NCBI GenBank assembly: GCA_039707655.1
Contig: CM077667.1
Span: forward strand, 415,691,409 to 415,755,408
DNA: 64,000 bases
Origin: Elymus sibiricus
Lineage: Eukaryota; Streptophyta; Magnoliopsida; Poales; Poaceae
Direction of reading: 5' to 3'
Part shown: in pieces, positions 32,172-44,230 of the stretch
How the letters are laid out: each line of letters begins with the position of its first letter
How positions within the stretch are numbered: the stretch's first letter is position 1
Translations under genes and position numbers: made by a program
The notes under the pieces: generated by a model
What the model saw: only the letters and a program-made list of their open reading frames with translations
The model's database searches: none
Told to the model about the DNA's origin: nothing

Positions 32172-32208
32172 TCGCTTGAGGACAAGCGAGGTTTAAGCTT
32201 GGGGGAGT
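32172..32208 (+). other. E3 3' hairpin and polypurine tract
   Basis: TCGCTTG-AGGA-CAAGCGA forms a perfect 7-bp stem (32172-32189), followed by AAGCTTGGGGGAG (32195-32207) and the LTR. Compared with E1, the T-A pair at the second stem position is replaced by C-G. Confidence 0.8.
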
Positions 32209-33670
32209 TGATACGTCCATTTTGCATCATGATTTCCTACTAATATTTTTTATGTTTTGTTGAATAATAATGCTTTAGGGAGTGATTCTAATGCCTTTTC
32301 TCTCATAATATGCAAGGTTTACACAAGGAGGGAGAATACCGGCAGCTGGAATTCTGGACCTGAAAAAGCACATCAGAGATACCTATTCTGCACATCTCCA
32401 AATAAGATGAAACTTTACGGAGAATATTTTTGGATTATATTGAAAATACTAGAGCAAATAACTACCGGAGGGGGCCACCCTGGTGAGCACAAGACACCAG
32501 GGCGTGCCAGGCCCCCCAGGCGCGCCCTGGTGGGTTGTGCCCACCTCGGCCCACCTCTGGTGCCCATCTTCTGGTATATAAGGTCTTTTGACCTAGAAAA
32601 AATAAGGAGAGGACTTTCGGGACGGAACGCCGCTGTCTCGAGGCGGAACTTGGGTAGGAGCACTTTTGCCCTCCGGCGGAGTGATTCCGCCGGGGGAACT
32701 TCCCTCCCGGAGGGGGAAATCGAAGCCATCGTCATCACCAACACCCGTCTCATCTTTGGGAGACCAATATTCATCAACATCTTCAACAACACCATCTCCT
32801 CTCAAACCCTAGTTCATCTCTTGTGTTCAATCTTTGTACTGGAACCTCAGATTGGTACCTGTGGGTGACTAGTAGTGTTGATTACATCTTGTAGTTGATT
32901 ACTATATGGTTTATTTGGTGGAATATTATATGTTCAGATCCATTATGCCATTTAATACCCCTCTGATCTTGAGCATGAATATTATTTGTGAGTAGTTACC
33001 TTTGTTCTTGAGGTCACGGGAGAAGTCATGTTGCAAGTAATCATGTGAATTTGACATGTGTTCGATATTTTGATGATATGTATGTTGTGATTCCGTTAGT
33101 GGTGTCATGTGAACGTCGAATACATGACACTTCACCATCCTTGGGCCTAAGGGAATGCATTGTGGAGTAGTTATTAGATGATGGGTTGCTAGAGTGACAG
33201 AAGCTTAAACCCTAGTTTATGCGCTACTTCGTAAGGTGCTGATTTGGATCCAAACGCTTAATGCTATGGTTAGATTTTATCTTAATACTTTTCTCATAGT
33301 TGCGGATGCTTGCGAGGGGGTTAATCATAAGTGGGAGGTTGTTCAAGTAAGAACAACACCCAAGCACCGGTCCACCCACATATCAAATTATCAAAGTAGC
33401 GAACACAAATCAAACCAACATGATAAAAGTGACTAGATGAAATTCCCGTGTACCCTCAAGAACACTTTGCCTATTACTAGAGACTGTTCTAGCCTGTCCT
33501 TTGCCACAAAAGGATTGGGCTACCTTGCTGCACTTTATTTACCATTACCGTTACTTGCTTGTTACCAATTATTTTGCTATCAAACTATCTATCACCTACA
33601 ATTTCAGTGCTTGCAGAAATTACCTTGCTGAAAACCGCTTGCCATTTCCTTCTGCTCCTCGTTGGGTTCA
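32209..33670 (+). repeat. E3 3' LTR, truncated at its 3' end
   Basis: It starts TGATACGTCC after the polypurine tract. The GGCGCGCC-type inverted repeat lies at 32474-32545 and the TATA box TATATAAG at about 32575-32582. It ends without the expected ...TCA terminus at 33670, where it joins the inverted E5 LTR. Confidence 0.85.
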
Positions 33671-34974
33671 GCAAGGTAGCCCAATCCTTTTTATATCAAA
33701 GGACAGGCCTGAAAGTACTCTTGTATTAAGCAAGCGCTTCCGAGGACACATGGGATTTTTTGTCTAGTCATGTTCATCATGTTGAGTTGATTCACGTTCG
33801 TTACTTTGATAATTTGATATGTGGGTGGACCGGTTCTAAGGTGATGTTCTTACTTGAACAAACAACCTACTTACGATTACCCCCTCTCGCAAGCATCCGC
33901 AACTAAGAAAGAAGAATTAAGATAAATCTAACCAGAGCATGAAACGTGTGGATCCAAATCAGCCCCTTATGAAGTAACGCATAAACTAGGGTTTAAGCTT
34001 CTATCACTCTCGCAACCCATCATCTGCTTGTTACTCCACAATGCCTTCCCTTAGGCCCATAACATGGTGAAGTGTCGTGTAGTCGACGTTCACACGACAC
34101 CACTAAGAGAAGCAACAACATACACATCATCAAAATATTGAATGAATACCAACTTCACATGATTACTTATAACAAGACTTCTCCCATGTCCTCAGAAACA
34201 AAAGTAACTACTCACACATCATCAACATGTTCAAGATCAGAGGTGTAATAATAAAGATCGGGATCTGAACATAATATCTTTCACCAAGTAAACCAACAAG
34301 CATCAACTATAAGATGTAATCAACACTACTAGTAACCCACATGTACCAATATGAAGTTTTTAGACAAAGATTGAATACAAGAGATGAACTAGGGTTTGAT
34401 ATGAGATGGTGCTGGTGAAGATGTTGATGAAGATTGGTACTCCCACGAAGGAGGAAGCGTTGGTGATGACGATGTCTTCGATCTCCCCCTCCCGGAGGGA
34501 AGTTTCCCCGGCAGAGTCTCTCTGTCGGATATCAAAAGGGCCTCTGCCCAGGTTTCTACCTCGAGACGGTGGCGCTTCATCCCGAAAGTATCCTTATGAT
34601 TTTTCTAGGGTAAAACACACCATATAGGAGAAGATGGGGGTCGGGAGACCTGCTGGGGGCCCACAAGGCAACAGGGCGCGCCCTATTGGCTTGTGGCCAG
34701 CAGGTGGCCCCCCTATGGTATATTTTTGGCGGAAAAATTCTTATATATTCCATAAAAATTCTCCATGAAGTTTCAGGTCATTTGGAGTCTAGTGAATTTT
34801 CAGCCATTTTCTTGGTTTTCACGTCCATAATTCTAGTTTCCACTGATTTCCATCTTTGTGATGTACCTTACATATTCAGAGAGAAAAGTCATAAGAATTG
34901 TATCATAATGAAGGATAATTGACAAGAATAACATAAATATCAATAAGAATTCATGATGCAAAATGGACGCATCA
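33671..34974 (-). repeat. E5 3' LTR, truncated, tail-to-tail with the E3 LTR
   Basis: On the minus strand it begins TGATGCGTCC at 34974 and runs parallel to the E3 LTR through its promoter region (palindrome 34659-34698). It stops at AGCAAGG (33671), about 140 bp short of the point the E3 copy reaches. Divergence from the E3 LTR is clearly larger than that between the two LTRs of E2 or E4. Confidence 0.85.
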
Positions 34975-34975
34975 A

Positions 34976-35011
34976 CTCCCCCAAGCTTAGACCTCGCTTG
35001 TCCTCAAGCGA
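34976..35011 (-). other. E5 3' hairpin and polypurine tract
   Basis: The minus strand reads TCGCTTG-AGGA-CAAGCGA (35011-34994), then AAGCTTGGGGGAG (34988-34976), then the LTR. The stem is identical to that of E3. Confidence 0.8.
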
Positions 35012-37067
35012 AAGCCGAACTCGATAATAATGACCACATAATTTGAGAGAGAGGTGTCGATAAAAACATAATACGAACATGAGAGCATCATGAATGTTAT
35101 CATAGCGGCAAGTTTTTCATCATATAACTTCTCATAAACAAGTAATAATCCATCCACAATCATTGAGGTATGAAGCATAAACTTATTGACAATTAACAAA
35201 CTATGTTTTTAGTCATTGAGACAATCATAATTCATCATATTCTAGAGGAGAGTCTATGTAAGAGCTTTTATTCTAGAAAGTTCATATACTCAACTATCAT
35301 TTAATTTTCTATGATTGCTAACACTCGTTGCATATTTTTGGAGCTAATGTTTCCATCGGACACATAGGAAGATGGGACCTTTATTGTTGCCACCCAACTC
35401 ATTTACCTCAAGGATAATGTCAACAATAATGAATCATGATCACCTACATTCAACTGGATATATATATCTGGATCTTTCCTCAACACATAATGCTTGCCAA
35501 CTATAGAGTTAATAGGCGGGAAAAAGGAATAAAGTAACTACCTGAATTGACACATATGAAATATATAACTCCATGTATTATCATGTTTGATGTACATGAT
35601 ATATGCTCACACCTTTTGTAAACATATCTAACATTGTGTATGAAAAAAACATGGCTTCCAATTGTAAGTGTGTCTTCCTATAACGGAAATAACTTGCTAC
35701 CCATGGAGGTAGCTACACATGGCCCCAATTTTTATCTCTAATTAATCTGGAAAACTATTTTAGACTATGAAAAATAACTCTATAATGAAAATATCGTGAC
35801 TTTAGACCAGTCAGGTAACCAAACAGACAATTATGCCAAAAAGCCAAGCAGAAATACTAAGAGAAGTGAGAAACACCCTTTCTACACAACGAAAAGACAC
35901 TTGTGTCAAAAAGTTATTAAAAAAGACAAAGAAAAGTGAGAAAAAGTGACTTCTATACAACAAAAATACACTTGTGCCAATGCCATTGAAACCCGACACC
36001 TCATATATATATAAAATGCACTTATACAAAGGGTGTGTAGCTACCACCATGCATAGGAAATTGCCTCTCATAGAGTTAATAGGCGGGAAAAAGGAATAAA
36101 CATCATCAACTCTTGTGTAGAAGGAAATACATGAAAGTAAAAGATATGCCCTTCGCAGAGGGAAGCAGAGGTTGTCATGCGCTTTTTAGTTTTGGATGTG
36201 CAAACTCTTAATGGAAAGGAACGTCACTTTATATTGCCCGTTATGATAGCAAACTTTATTATGGAATATGTCGCTTTTATTTCTTTGCCATCACAAGATC
36301 GTACAAAGTTTATTTTCCCTTACAATAAAAGATCATACATATTTAAGAGCAATTTTTATTGCTTCGTGCACTGATGATGACTTACTTGAGGGATCTTATT
36401 CAATCTATAGGTAGGTATGGTGGATTCTCATGGAAAGAAACAGGGTTTAAGGGGTTATGGATGCACAAGTAGTATCTCTAGTTAGTGCGGAATTTTTTTT
36501 GGCTAACAAAGATCTAAAGCAAGCACAACATGTTAAAGGATCCATGACAATATAACTTCTATGTGGATGTAAACAAACATAATCATTACGTTGTCTTCCT
36601 TGTCCAACATCAACACTTGATCATTATATAATATTTGGTGGGGGCTCACAATCATAAAAGATGTCCAAGATAGTGTATTTGTATGTGAATCTCCTCTCCT
36701 CTATTATAATCTTGCATAGATTGTATCAATGACTAATGCTATGTTTGTTTATTCCCAACAACTTTTATCTAACATACTTCTTCTATGTGAAGTCATAACT
36801 CCCCATGAGATGAGCATACGATCTTTCTATTTCTTTTATTTCATTGCTACGGTTGATGCATGAGAGTAAAGCAAACAAACTCAAACTAATCTTTATTATA
36901 TGACTCTCATACTCGATTACAAGGATAGATAGGACTCAAAGCAAAAACTCTAAGCAAAGCATATCTGAAATTCTATTTCTCTAAATCACAACATAACTAA
37001 GGATCGAACTAAGATAGATGATAATGGTAAAAATGATGGTGATACGATACCGGGGCACCTCCCACAA
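35012..37067 (-). other. E5 3' non-coding region
   Basis: No gene is supported. It is homologous in parts to E3 16757-18165. A degenerate post-ORF hairpin/polypurine motif (AGCTTG-TTC-CAAGCT on the minus strand) lies at 37068-37082. Confidence 0.7.
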
Positions 37068-37548
37068 GCTTGGAACAAGCTAAGGGTGGTGCCCATACCC
37101 ATGTACTCAAGCGTCCCTCTTGGGTGATGGTGGTGATGGTGATGATGTAATCCTCTTAGCGATGATGCCCCTTAGGATACAGATATCCTCATTAAGCTTA
37201 CCAACTTCTCGCTTAAGGTCTAAATTCTCCTTGCAAAGTTTTTTTGTGATGATCATTGCTCCTTCCATCAGAGGAGGGGCTTTGCTGGAAGAGGCATCAG
37301 TGGTGTCTACCTGCGTACATCGATACGGGGTAAAACGTGTATTGGAAGGTGTAACCTTGTTTGGTAAACTTGACTTTTTGAATTCCACGTGCATGTCTTC
37401 AGGTTGAGGCAGCGGTACTTCTTCTTCTTCCTCATCACTTGAAGGTTCAATTCTTTTTAGGTCAGCCTCTACCTCTTGTTCTGTTGACCATCCATAAGGA
37501 TCCTCATCCCCATAGACTTGGGGATTGGAAATCAAATCTGAGACATAG

Positions 37549-37553
37549 CTCTC
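37549..37553 (+). other. Target site duplication of solo LTR, left copy (CTCTC)
   Basis: Repeated exactly at 38997-39001. Confidence 0.9.
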
Positions 37554-38996
37554 TAATAACCCACAAGTATAGGGGATTGCAACAGTTTTCGAAGGTAGAG
37601 TATTCAACCCAAATTTATAGATTCGACACAAGGGGAGCCAAAGAATATTTGTTAGTATTAGCAGTTGAGTTGCCAATTCAACCACACCTGGAGATTAAAT
37701 ATCTGCAGCGGAGTGATCAGTAGCACAGTAGTATGATAGTTTTGATAGCAGTAGTAACAGTAAAAGTAGCGGTAACAGCGATAGCAATGGTTTTGTAGCA
37801 AGTGTAACAGTAGAAATAGCAATAGTAACTTAGCAAGAACAATATGTGGAAAACTCGTAGGCACTGGATCAGTGAACTCGTTGGATGATATTCATCATAT
37901 AACAGTCATAACCTAGGGCGACACAGAACTAGCTCCAGTTCATAAATGTAATGTAGGCATGTATTTCGTAAATAGTCATACGTGCTTATGGAAAAGAACT
38001 TGCATGACATCTTTTGCCCTACCCTCCCGTGGCAGAGGGGTCCATAAGAAAACTAAGGGATATTAAGGCCTCCTTTTAATAGAGAACTGGAACAAAGCAT
38101 TAACACTTAGTGAATACATGAAGTCCTCAAACTACGGTCATCACCGGAAAGTATCCCGACTATTGTCACTCCGGGGTTTATGGATCATAACACATAGTAG
38201 GTGCATATGACTAGCAAGATCGGATCAAGAACATAGATATAATAGTGATAACTGTTGGGGAACGTCATATTTCCAACAATAACATAAACAGTTCAGATCT
38301 AAAATCATGGCACTCGGGCCCTAGTGACAAGCATTAAGCATGGCAAAGTCATAGCAACATCAATCTGAGAACATAGTGGATACTAGGGATCAAGCCCTAA
38401 CAAAACTAACTTGATTACATGATGAATCTCATCCAACTCCTCACCGACCAGCAAGCCTACGAAGAGATTACTCACTCCCGGTGGGGAGCATCATGGAATT
38501 GGCGATGGATAAGGGTTGATGATGACGAAGACCGAAGATTCCCCTCTCCAGAGCCCCAAACGGGCTCCAGATCTGGCCTCCCGATGAAGAACAGGAGGTG
38601 GCGGCGGCTCCGTATCGTAAAACGCGATGAAACTTTCTCTCCTATTTTTTCTCCGAAAATAGGATTTTATAGCGCTGGAATTAGGGTCAGTGGGGCCACG
38701 AGGTGGGCACAACCCACCAGGGCACGCCTGGAGGGGGTGGCGTGCCCTGGTGTATCGTGCCCAGCCAGGGCACCCCCTCCGATGGTTCTTGGCTCCAGTA
38801 TTTTTGATTTATTGTAAAATACTTCTCCAAAAAGTTTTGTCCAGTTCCGAGAATTTTATTTCTGCACAAAAACAACACGATGGTAGTTCTGCTAAAAACA
38901 ACGCCAGTCCGGGTTAGTTTCATTCAAATCATGCAAATTAGAGTCCAAAACAAGAGCAAAAGCGTTAGGAAAAGTAGGTACGACTGAGACGTATCA
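37554..38996 (-). mobile_element. Solo LTR of the E1 family, minus orientation
   Basis: 1443 bp, homologous over its length to the E1 LTRs, with no internal sequence, flanked by CTCTC. It is thus the product of LTR-LTR recombination. Its plus-left end reads TAATAACCC instead of TGATAACCC, a single change. It contains the inverted repeat (38701-38766) and a TATA box on the minus strand near 38664-38671. Confidence 0.92.
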
Positions 38997-39025
38997 CTCT
39001 CTCCCTCCAAATCTTGTGATGACAT

Positions 39026-39290
39026 ATTGCTCTTGAATCTGTCATAAAAACAACCCGAAACAAGAACAAGGGAGAAACTTGCGATGCGATGGTCAAAACA
39101 TACGTGAGTATATATAATGGTTTTTTCTAGGTCAGAATACGTGTCCAGGAAGAAAACAGAGTCCGGGAGGCACACGAGAGGCCCACATGCTATCAGGGCG
39201 CTCCCAGGGGGGTGGGCGCGCCCTGTTGCCTTGTGGCTCCCTCGTGGGTCCCCCTGACTCATTTTTATTTTTGGATTTTTTCTAAAATAC
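39026..39290 (-). promoter_or_regulatory. E5 internal promoter upstream of its 3' ORF
   Basis: On the minus strand an inverted repeat (39240-39181, with GGGCGCGCCC) is followed by TTATATATACTC (about 39119-39108) and a leader of about 90 nt to the ATG at 39025. TATA surroundings and leader are similar to E3 16079-16182. Confidence 0.55.
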
Positions 39291-39363
39291 CAAAACTGAC
39301 AGAACATATTTTTTTGGAATTTTTGGAGTCGGTTTACTTACCGTATCACATACCTACCCCTTT

Positions 39364-42300
39364 TCAGCTTTCTGGAGTGTTCCGGAAGGCCTCTCTTATG
39401 TGTTCTTCCAGAGTCATAACTTGAATAATATTAGTTTCAACATTGATGGGCGTACCTGAGATATAGTGTTTAATTCTTTGCCTATTTAGCACTCTCGGAT
39501 TTTTGCCTTCGAAGTTGTTAATCTTGATAGCACCGGAGCGATAGACCTCCTCGACAACATATGGGCCTTCCCATCTGGAGAGAACTTTTCCTATAAAAAA
39601 TCTAAAATGAGAATTGTACAAAAGAACTAGGTCTCCTACATTGAATTCCTGTTTTTGGATTCTCTTGTCATGCCATCTTTTAACTTTTTCTTTAAATTTT
39701 TTGGCATTTTCATAAGCTTGTGTCCTCCATTCATCTAACGAGCTAATCTCAAATAGCCTCTTTTGACCGACAAGTTTGAAATCATAGTTGAGTTCTTTAA
39801 TTGCCTAATAAGCTTTATGTTCTAATTCAAGAGGTAAATGACATGCTTTTCCATATACCATTTTATACGGAGACATTCCCATAGGGTTTTTGTAAGCAGT
39901 TCTATAAGTCCATAAAGCATCATCGAGTTTTTTAGACCAATTCTATCTAGATATATTAACCGTCTTTTGCAAGATTAATTTAATTTCTCGATTGCTTAAC
40001 TCAACTTGACCGCTAGACTGAGGATGATAAGGTGATGCAATCCTATGGTTAACATCGTATTTAGCTAGAAGTTTACGGAAAGCACCATGAATAAAATGTG
40101 AGCCACCATCAGTCATTAAATATCTAGGGACTCCAAACCTCGGGAAAATAACATATTTAAGCATTTTAATAGAAGTGTTATGATCAACACTAGTAGTTGG
40201 AATAGTTTCTACCCACTTAGTAATGTAATCAACAACAACTAGAATATGAGTATACCCATTAGAGGAAGGAAAAGGTCCCATATAATCAAAGCCCCAGACA
40301 TCAAACGGTTCAATAGCAAGTGAATAATTCACAGGCATTTCCTGACATCTATTAATGTTACCAATTATTTGACATTCATCACAAGAAAGAACATAGTTAC
40401 GAGCATCTTTGAAAAGAGTAGGCCAATAAACACCAGATTGTAATACCTTATGTGCCGTTCTGTCACCAGCATGGTGTCCTCCATAGGCCTCAGAGTGACA
40501 CTTCCGTAGCATCTGTCCCTATTCATGCTCAGGTACACAATGTCTAATAACACCATCTACTCCTTCTTTATAAAGGTGTGGGTCATCCCAAAAGTAATGT
40601 CTCAAATCATAGAAAAACTTTTTCTTTTGTTGGTAAGTGAAACTAGGTGGTATATATTTAGCAACAATGTAATTAGCATAATCTGCATACCAAGGAGTAC
40701 TATGGGAAGCATTTATAACATCAAGTTGCTCATCAGGAAAATTATCATCAATAGGGAGTGGGTCATCAAGAACATTTTCCATCCTAGACAAATTATCTGC
40801 TACGGGGTTTTCAACTCCCTTCCTATCAACAATGTGTAGGTCAAACTCTTGAAGTAAAAGCATCCACCTAATCATCCTAGGCTTATCACCTTTCTTTTCC
40901 ATAAGGTATTTAATAACAACATGATCAGTGTGAATAGTAACTTTGGAATCAACGATATAAGGCCTAAACTTATCACATGCAAAAATAACTGCTAAAAATT
41001 CCTTCTCAGTGGTAGCATAATTCTTTTGAGCATTGTCTAGGGTCTTACTAGCATAATGAATAACATTCAATTTCTTGTCTACTCTCTGCCCTAGAACTGC
41101 ACCAACAACATAATCACTAGCATCGCACATAATTTCAAATGGTAAGTTCCAATCAGGTGGTTGAACTATAGGTGCAAAAATTAAGGCTTTCTTAAGTATT
41201 TCAAAGGCTTCTACACAATCATCATCAAAAACAAAAGGAATATCTTTTTGAACAAGATTAGTTAGTGGCGTGGAATTCTTCGAGAAATCTTTAATAAAAC
41301 GCCTATAAAAACCAGCATGACCAAGAAAACTTCTTATACCTTTAATATCTTTAGGACATGGCATTGTCTCTATTGCATCAACTTTAGCTTTGTCTACCTC
41401 AATGCCTCGTTTAGATATCTTATGCCCAAGTACTATACCTTCATTCACCATAAAGTGGCACTTCTCCCAATTCAAGACAAGATTAGTTTCTTCACATCTC
41501 TGCAAAACTCGATCAAGGTTGCTCAAGCAATCATCAAAAGAAGTACCATCAACAGAAAAATCATCCATGAAAACCTCAACAATATTTTCACAAAAAATAG
41601 AGAATATAGCAGTCATACATCTTTGAAAGGTAGCAGGTGCATTGCACAAACCAAAAGGCATACATCTATAAGCATAAGTTCCAAAAGGGCAAGTGAAAGT
41701 AGTTTTCTCTTGGTCTTCTTTTGACACAGGTATTTGAGAGAAACCAGAATATCCATCAAGAAAAGAAAAATGTGTGTGTTTAGATAGCCTTTCTAACATT
41801 TGATCATTAAAAGGCAAGGGGTAATGATCTTTTCTAGTAGCTTTGTTTAATTTCCTGAAATCTATTACCATCCTATAACCTGTTACGATTCTTGGTGGCA
41901 TAAGTTCATTTTTATCATTAGGAACAACATTTATACCTCCTTTCTTAGGAACACAATGAACAAGACTTACCAATCTACTATAAGCAGCAGGATAAATTAT
42001 ACCTGCCTCCAGAAGCTTTAGTATTTCAATTCTTACCACTTCCTTCATCTTAGGATTTAAGCGGCGTTGACGATCAATGATAGGTTTAGCATCCGGTTCC
42101 ATATTAATCTTGTATTGACATAGAGTGGGGCTAATGCCCTTAAGATCATCAAGAGTATATCTAATAGCAACCCTGTGCTTCTTCAGAGTTTTAAGTAATC
42201 TCTTCTCTTCATGCTCTGAAAGGTTAGCACTAATACTAACAGGATATATCTTCTTTTCAACAAGATAGGCATATTTCAAAGTATCAGGTAATGTCCTTAA

Positions 42301-42475
42301 CTCAAACACTGGATCTCCCTTAGGTGGAGGAGGATCCCCTAATATATCAATAGGCAAGTTATGCTTAAGAGTAGGTGTTTGTCTAAGAAATATATCATCT
42401 ATCTCATTTCTTTTATTCATACGCATATTATTCTCATGGTCTAGCAAATATTGTTCTAGCGGACCAGTAGGAGGC
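39364..42475 (-). pseudogene. pol: E5 pol: Gypsy reverse transcriptase, RNase H, integrase, with three nonsense codons
   Basis: The frame reads on the minus strand from 42475, where E6 cuts it. It covers the end of the protease-RT linker ([10 protein letters not shown]), RT with [27 protein letters not shown] and VFMDDFSV (catalytic DD present), and RNase H starting [12 protein letters not shown]. Integrase follows with an HHCC zinc region (HAGDRTAHKV, CDECQ) and catalytic D, D, E visible as WGFDYMGPF, MTDGGSHF and GQVELSNRE. The C-terminal integrase part ends at 39364. In-frame stops: 40516-40518, 39943-39945 and 39805-39807. There is no frameshift. The order (integrase after RT) is Gypsy type. 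It could once have supplied in trans the enzymes that E1 lacks. Confidence 0.92.
42471..42475 (+). other. Left target site of E6 (GAGGC)
   Basis: The five bases before the E6 LTR. The right copy must lie beyond the window end. Confidence 0.5.
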
Positions 42476-44010
42476 TGATACGTCTCCACTGTATCTATAA
42501 TTTTTTATCGTTACATGTTATAATATTATCATTCTAGGATAGTTTTTGAGTATTTATTTACCAATTTATATTATTTTTGAGAACTAACCTATTGACCTAG
42601 TGCCCAGTGCCACTTGTTGTTTTCTGCATGTTTTTGGCTTTTCAGGTTTACAGTACCAAACGAAGTCCAATTGCCCCAAAACTTTTATATGATTTTTCTA
42701 GACCAAAAGAATACCTGGAAGCTTTGGGAGGATACCGGAGGCCGCACGAGGGAGGCACAAGCCAACAGGGCGTGCCCGGGGGGTCGGCACGCCCTGATCG
42801 CTTGTCCCTCCTTGGTGGGTCTCCTGACCCCGTTCTTTGGCCTATAAATTCACATATATTCCAAAAACCCTAAGGAGCATCCCGAACCCATCTAGAGCCC
42901 TGTTCTGGTGCCCTGTCGGAGGGGGGATCCATCACAGAGGGCCTCTACATCATCCTTGCTGCTCCCATGGTGATGTGTCAATACTTTACCACAGACCTAC
43001 GTGTCCGTAGTTAGTACCTAGATGGCCATCTCTCTCCCTTGATCTTCAATACAATGATCATCGCATCTTTGCTTTGATCTATCCGATGTAATTCTTTTGT
43101 ATGGTGCGTTTGTTGGGATCCGATGAATTGAGGGTTTATGTTCAGATTATTCATGAAAAGTATTTGAGTCACCTCTGAATATATTATGATTCTTATTTGC
43201 ATGATTATTATAGCTTCGTAAATCTCTCCGATCTATTGAAATAGTTTGGCCAACTAGATTGATATTTCTTCAGTGAGAGGGGTGCGTTGTAGTGGGTTCA
43301 ATCTGGCGGTGCTCTATATCCCAATGACAGAAAGGGACAAGACATGTCTTTGTGTTGTTGCCACTAAGGATAAAACGATGGGGTTAGTTCATATTAAATG
43401 AATTCTCTTTGTATACATCATGTCATTGTTCTCCAAGAATTACTCTGTTTTACTTAATACTCTAGATGCATGCTGGATAGCGGTCGATGGGTGGAGTAAT
43501 AGTAATAGGTGCAGGCAGGAGTCTGACTATTTTCTTATGGACGTGATGCCTATATATACATGATCATTATCGTGAATATGAACATAACTATGTGCTTTTC
43601 TATCAATTGCCCAACAATAATTTGTTTACCCACCATATGCCTACTACATGAGAGATGCCATTAGGGAAAACTATGGCCCCGGGGTCTATTCACTTATATA
43701 TTTACAAACGCTTTCAATACCTTGTTGTCATTTATTTGCTTTTATTTTATTTTGCAATTTACAGTTATCTACTATCATCTACACACTTCATTTGCTTGCA
43801 AATAACGAGTCCAAGGGGATTGACAACCCTCTTGCCCGCGTTGGGTGCAAGTGTTTGCTATTTTGTGTGCAACCGTTGAAGACGGTGGTTGACCGTTACT
43901 CCTATTGGTTCGATAAACCTTGGTTCTTAACTGAGGGAAATACTTATTCGTATTGTGCTGCAATAACCCGTTCCTCTTCACGGAAAAACCAACGCAGATC
44001 ACAAGTATCA
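42476..44010 (+). repeat. E6 5' LTR
   Basis: About 1535 bp, TGATACGTCTCC...AAGTATCA. Inverted repeat at 42751-42811 (arms with GGGCGTGCC / GGCACGCCC), TATA box CCTATAAATT at about 42841. It is related to the solo LTR 51305-53571. Confidence 0.85.
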
Positions 44011-44020
44011 GGAAGGATTT

Positions 44021-44040
44021 CTGGCGTCATTGCCGGGGAG
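44021..44040 (+). other. E6 primer binding site (tRNA-Asp type, mutated)
   Basis: CTGGCGTCATTGCCGGGGAG differs from the tRNA-Asp complement TGGCGCCGTTGCCGGGG at two positions. Confidence 0.75.
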
Positions 44041-44230
44041 TATCATCAACCAACTATCAAGTAACTCCGCACAAATTATCATTCACTTGTTCTTCTTTTT
44101 ATTTTCTGTTATATTTAGTTTGATTCATAAAAATCAAAAATACCAAAATATTTATCTTTGTTTGTTACTAGTTTACTTCTTTGCTAGCGAGTTTACTTGT
44201 CCTGCTTGTTACTTTGCTTGCTCGGTCACC

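Larger units (their letters stand above)
15988..33670 (+). mobile_element. E3: plus-strand Athila-like Gypsy element, 3' part, interrupted
   Basis: E3 consists of 15988-18165 and about 32086-33670, separated by the unclassified insert that contains E4. It shows an internal promoter (right arm of an inverted repeat and TATA), a small coiled-coil ORF, a post-ORF hairpin, a 3' non-coding region, a hairpin plus polypurine tract and a 3' LTR truncated at 33670. Its upstream part lies left of the window because E1 is inserted at 15988. The promoter and 3' region are clearly homologous to those of E5, so both belong to one family or to close families. Confidence 0.75.
37107..39025 (-). pseudogene. 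E5 small 3' ORF (156 codons) split by a solo LTR
   Basis: The first 24 nt (39025-39002, starting MSSQDLEG) and the remainder (37548-37107) are separated only by the solo LTR and its duplicated CTCTC. Removing the LTR and one duplicate leaves exactly 157 codons with no stop, so the gene was open when hit. The product has an acidic middle (SSDEEEEE) and a coiled-coil-like segment near the C-terminus (KENLDLKREVGKLNED). It occupies the same slot as the E3 ORF at 16183. No membrane segment. Function unknown. Confidence 0.7.
33671..42475 (-). mobile_element. E5: minus-strand Athila-like Gypsy element with pol and small 3' ORF
   Basis: Read on the minus strand: truncated pol (42475 to 39364), internal promoter, small 3' ORF (39025 to 37107, split by a solo LTR), hairpin, non-coding region, hairpin plus polypurine tract, and 3' LTR (34974 to 33671, truncated). 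The 5' part (LTR, gag, protease) would lie beyond the E6 insertion at 42476 and is outside the window. The RT and integrase type fits an autonomous Athila-like Gypsy; this copy carries three nonsense codons. Confidence 0.88.

Noticed and set aside
33671..34974. Interpreting the inverted LTR as a normal 5' LTR of a plus-strand element
   Set aside because: Its polypurine tract and hairpin lie to the right in reverse orientation (34976-35011), so it is the 3' LTR of a minus-strand element.
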